9,364 bases of DNA from Candidatus Dormiibacterota bacterium. Its GTDB lineage: Bacteria; Chloroflexota; Dormibacteria; Aeolococcales; Bog-877. The stretch covers positions 1 through 9,364 of the forward strand of contig JASHRA010000221.1 in the NCBI GenBank assembly GCA_030038765.1. Direction: 5' to 3'. The notes below the pieces were generated by a model. The model was given only the letters and a program-made list of their open reading frames with translations. It was not told where the DNA came from and searched no databases. Positions within the stretch are counted from its first letter, which is position 1. Each line of letters begins with the position of its first letter. Of the stretch, positions 7,348-9,364 are shown one piece after another. The position numbers were made by a program, and so were the translations under genes.

Positions 7348-7434
7348 GCTGAGGATTCTCCCACTCAAGGTCAGAAATGGCGGCCCCACTCTCTCCGGTT
7401 GCTCCCCGTTTCGAGCAGGCGGGCGGGGCCGCGC

Positions 7435-7454
7435 GGGGCCTTGACGGCGGCCCC
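7435..7454 (-). terminator. Possible hairpin terminator after the HepT-like gene
   Basis: On the minus strand GGGGCC and GGCCCC arms (6 bp) flank an 8-nt loop, starting 10 bp after the toxin stop codon. There is no T-tract and GC arms are frequent here, so this is only a position-supported candidate. Confidence 0.25.
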
Positions 7455-7463
7455 CCTCCTGCC

Positions 7464-7811
7464 TCAGCCCGGGGCGGCGCCCTCTCCGAGAGCCCTATCG
7501 ATCGCCTGGATCACCACAGGCAGGTCTTCCTCGACAATCGATGCCAGGATCTCGACGTCGAGGTCGGCATACTCGTGAACCAGCCGGTCGCGCATCCCCG
7601 CAATCACGTCCCAAGGTATCTCGGGGTAGTCGGCGCGCTGCGCCCGCGGCAGCCGGTACTTGGCAAGCTCGGCCAGCTGCTCCACTCTTTTGGCGATGGC
7701 ATCGAGCACCAGATCGTCCCGCCGCCAATCCGGATGGTCCGCCGCGTAGTTCATCGCCCTCTCGGCGCACTCGCGCATGAAGCGCAGAGTGCTCATTGCC
7801 CGATCGGTCAC
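7464..7811 (-). CDS. hepT: HepT-like HEPN toxin (DUF86), type VII toxin-antitoxin ribonuclease
   Basis: This 115-residue all-helical protein is typical in length and pattern of the DUF86/HepT family. The HEPN catalytic motif is intact: MRDRLVHEY places R74, H79 and Y81 in the Rx4HxY arrangement, followed by the family's usual D-E-I-x(n)-EEDLP stretch (DVEILASIVEEDLP). In studied HepT-MntA pairs the dimeric HEPN protein is an RNase, and the tyrosine of HxY is AMPylated by the MNT antitoxin to silence it; Y81 is the corresponding residue here. The GTG start overlaps the antitoxin stop as GTGA, so translation is coupled and antitoxin is made first. An internal ATG at codon 6 (7796) is a possible alternative start. 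The intact motif suggests an active toxin. RNase activity is inferred from the family, not shown. Confidence 0.88.
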   Translation of the reverse strand: MTDRAMSTLRFMRECAERAMNYAADHPDWRRDDLVLDAIAKRVEQLAELAKYRLPRAQRADYPEIPWDVIAGMRDRLVHEYADLDVEILASIVEEDLPVVIQAIDRALGEGAAPG

Positions 7812-8671
7812 AGCAGCGCCACCGACTCGTCAGCCACGCGGTCGCGAAGCTCCGGCCTCAGCGCCTCCTCTCGGACCAGGTCGACATCGCGGTCAAAGAG
7901 GCGCTCCAAGTCCGACTCAAGGGCGGCCATCAGGCTCACCGTCGGCCGCGTCCCGGGCCTGAGGCCTACCACCACGTCGACATCGCTGCCGGGTCGGAAG
8001 TCGGTACGGACGGCGGACCCGATCAGCCGCAAGGACGCGACACCGTGTTGGAGCGCCAGCGCTCGGAGAGCGCGCCGCGATGGGAGCGCGAGCGCCGCGT
8101 TGGGCATGCCCAGCGGTTCCCCGGGCTGGCTGCCGTGTGCCGAGCGATCGGGGAAGCTGCGGTCCAGGGAGCCGTGCAGGACGCTCCCCGCCACCATGCG
8201 GTCGCGGAGCTCGGGATGCGCCAGGAGCTCGCGCCGGACGTCGTCGTGCTCCATGTACTCGATCCGTGTCCCCGACTGAGCGCCGATGCCATCGATGATC
8301 CGGCTCACCCGCGCCTGCTCCGCGACCCGCGAGGAGGGAGCGAAGACGACCACCAGGTGTGGCGCACGCCCCAGGAACTCCACCACCCGGCTAGCCCGCG
8401 CCGCGACCGCCAGGATCGTCGCCGCTGGCAACTGGGCGCGGGCAAGGTCGAGGACAGACCGCGCAGTGGGAGTGCTGGCCAGCCGATAGTGGGGGCGAGG
8501 CTTGCCCTCGACTCGCATGGCGATCCCGTCGTCGACCAGGACCTCCAGAGCACGCTGGGCGGAACTCGCGCGGGCCCCAATGGCGCGGGCCGTTTCGGTC
8601 AAGCTCAGATCGCCGGCGGCTGCAAGAGCAACCAGGGCAAGCAGCGCCAGACGAGATCCCAGTAGTCGCAC
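7808..8671 (-). CDS. Fusion antitoxin: winged HTH, middle domain and MntA-like nucleotidyltransferase
   Basis: This protein has 287 residues from the GTG used here. Residues about 5-66 form a winged helix-turn-helix of ArsR/MarR type (LSLTETARAIGARASSAQRA, then LVDDGIAMRVEGKPRPHYRL). Residues about 75-190 form an uncharacterised middle domain. Residues about 193-287 are a minimal nucleotidyltransferase with the exact GSx10DxD motif (G218-S219, D230, D232) and a third acidic residue at D264 in VDLV. Studied MntA antitoxins are MNT proteins of about 100-140 residues that AMPylate HepT; here the same module is joined to DNA binding. The HepT-like gene follows with a 4-bp overlap. I chose GTG at 8671 because TATCTT ends 6 nt upstream, the geometry of a leaderless transcript; a TTG at 8725 would add 18 residues and run through the promoter and palindrome. 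Repression of its own promoter plus enzymatic neutralisation of the toxin is inferred. Confidence 0.82.
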   Translation of the reverse strand: MRLLGSRLALLALVALAAAGDLSLTETARAIGARASSAQRALEVLVDDGIAMRVEGKPRPHYRLASTPTARSVLDLARAQLPAATILAVAARASRVVEFLGRAPHLVVVFAPSSRVAEQARVSRIIDGIGAQSGTRIEYMEHDDVRRELLAHPELRDRMVAGSVLHGSLDRSFPDRSAHGSQPGEPLGMPNAALALPSRRALRALALQHGVASLRLIGSAVRTDFRPGSDVDVVVGLRPGTRPTVSLMAALESDLERLFDRDVDLVREEALRPELRDRVADESVALL

Positions 8672-8677
8672 GCCAAC

Positions 8678-8683
8678 AAGATA
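8678..8683 (-). promoter_or_regulatory. Predicted leaderless -10 element of the toxin-antitoxin operon
   Basis: On the minus strand TATCTT fits TANNNT and ends 6 nt before the GTG at 8671, so the transcript would start at the start codon. No good -35 is recognisable at 16-18 bp. The element overlaps the palindrome at 8682-8696 by 2 bp. Confidence 0.5.
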
Positions 8684-8696
8684 CGCTCTCAGCGTA
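8682..8696. promoter_or_regulatory. Perfect palindrome overlapping the TA promoter, candidate autoregulatory operator
   Basis: TACGCT-CTC-AGCGTA is a perfect inverted repeat with 6-bp arms and a 3-bp spacer. It occupies the upstream edge of the -10 and part of the -10/-35 spacer of the antitoxin promoter. Winged-HTH repressors commonly bind dimeric sites of this size, and the antitoxin itself carries such a domain, so it is the obvious candidate ligand. Confidence 0.5.
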
Positions 8697-8725
8697 AAGC
8701 GTCGATCGGGGCGCGGGGCGGGCAA

Positions 8726-9364
8726 CGACGCCCTCTTGATCTTGCCCAGCTCCTTGCTTCTGGTCCCTCAGACGCGTCCCGCGCGGGTTCTAGGCGTGAG
8801 CGGGTCCGGCTCAGCGTGTCCCGCTCCACCTCTGCCTTCATCCCACGTGCCTGACTCTCGATGTGGTCAACGTGCGGGTACACGGCGCAGGCGCGGTACC
8901 GGCAGCGGCACTCCTCGCCGCGAACGGGGCCAGTCTGGGGTCAGCAGTCCGCTCTCAGGTTGTCGGGATCGTTGGCGCCTTCGTCCTGACCCTGGTCGTC
9001 GAGCCGGTCGGGGGAGGCCGATCTAAGGCTGTTCGTCTCTATCTTCGGTACCGGGCTGCGACGGCCCCAGCTGGGGCTGTGTTTGGCGTTGAGCCCCGTG
9101 GGTTCCTGCAGCGGTCCAACATGGAGAAGCGGACGTTGCTGCCGGTCCGCTTGCCTTGGCCGTGGCTACAGCTGAGACAGCGGGGATAGCCCGGTTCGAC
9201 GCTAGTCGCGCAGGCGACTTCCGGCTGGGCCTGGTGCCGTGCCACGGTCCTCCCGCGAGGGCCTCACTGAAGGAGTCGATCAGGGAAGGCACGCCCTGAG
9301 CCTGGCAAGGGTGCCACCTTTCCCCATTGCCTTTCTTTGGGAACAACTCGTGAAGTGATCCACG
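8726..9364. other. Stretch without a convincing gene, possibly decayed accessory DNA
   Basis: Some 640 bp show no frame with family resemblance, a good ribosome site and typical codon use together. The best open frames are a rightward one at 8863-9189, with a short hydrophobic stretch (SQVVGIVGAFVLTLVVEPV) but a non-coding-like tail, and a leftward Cys-rich one that runs from 8940 into the antitoxin promoter (8689). Composition is more mixed than in the enzyme genes, with short A/T-rich patches near the right edge. A perfect 8-bp inverted repeat lies at 9127-9152 and a smaller one, AGTCGC-GCAG-GCGACT, at 9204-9219. No terminal repeats of an insertion sequence, attachment site or tRNA are recognised. 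Confidence 0.4.
9127..9152. repeat. 8-bp perfect inverted repeat in gene-poor DNA
   Basis: AAGCGGAC and GTCCGCTT flank a 10-nt centre. No gene end lies close on either side, so it is not obviously a terminator. It could be an operator-like site, an RNA hairpin, or chance. Confidence 0.35.

Noticed and set aside
8863..9189. Rightward 108-codon frame with a hydrophobic stretch slightly like GlsB/YeaQ membrane proteins
   Set aside because: Only one short segment resembles that family, the glycine-zipper pattern is missing, the C-terminal half looks non-coding, and no ribosome site precedes it.
9190..9225. GGTTCGAC followed by a small stem, briefly resembling a tRNA T-arm
   Set aside because: The flanking bases do not pair to form a T-stem, and no acceptor, D or anticodon arm can be drawn.
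9023..9346. Leftward 107-codon frame near the right edge
   Set aside because: The composition is Ala/Ser/Pro/Thr-rich and low in complexity, with no recognisable domain and no ribosome site.
9350..9360. GTGAAGTGATC at the right edge, repeated at 3214-3224
   Set aside because: Several 11-bp matches are expected by chance in a window of this size, and the two contexts (end of the hydantoinase gene, gene-free DNA) share nothing else.

Overview
The window is very GC-rich. GTG and possibly CTG or TTG starts are frequent, G/C dominates third codon positions, and two genes appear to be leaderless. These traits, the type of extracellular binding protein and the DUF664-type DinB protein suggest an Actinomycetota genome or a similarly GC-rich relative such as Candidatus Dormiibacterota. 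No rRNA, tRNA, CRISPR array or intact mobile element is visible.

Region 1 (1-5139) is a catabolic module. A PucR-type regulator, cut by the left edge, reads leftward. Back to back with it, and reading rightward, are a DUF917/S-methyl-thiohydantoin desulfurase (S-Me-THD) family protein, a hydantoinase/oxoprolinase (HyuA-type) ASKHA enzyme that overlaps it by 14 bp, and a secreted family 5 ABC solute-binding protein. The simplest reading is that the binding protein captures a cyclic amide or small peptide-like compound, the two enzymes attack it in the cytoplasm, and the PucR protein controls the locus from a 67-bp divergent promoter region. No permease or ATPase gene for the binding protein lies in the window.

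Region 2 (5140-6825) begins with a strong symmetric hairpin between convergent genes. It is followed by a leftward MFS_3-type exporter. The conserved N-terminus of this protein extends beyond its first ordinary start codon, which implies a CTG start or an upstream sequence error. About 300 bp without a convincing gene lie upstream of it.

Region 3 (6826-8725) reads leftward. Its promoter-distal gene is a DinB/DUF664 metal-site protein. Upstream is a type VII-like HEPN/MNT toxin-antitoxin pair: a HepT-like HEPN ribonuclease, preceded by and overlapping (GTGA, 4 bp) an unusual antitoxin that fuses a winged helix-turn-helix, an uncharacterised middle domain and a C-terminal MntA-like nucleotidyltransferase. 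A perfect palindrome (TACGCT-CTC-AGCGTA) overlaps the predicted leaderless promoter of this pair, as expected for autoregulation by the fused DNA-binding domain. This is the most unusual system in the window.

Region 4 (8726-9364) shows no convincing gene. It has mixed composition, weak open frames and one 8-bp inverted repeat, and may be a decayed accessory segment.
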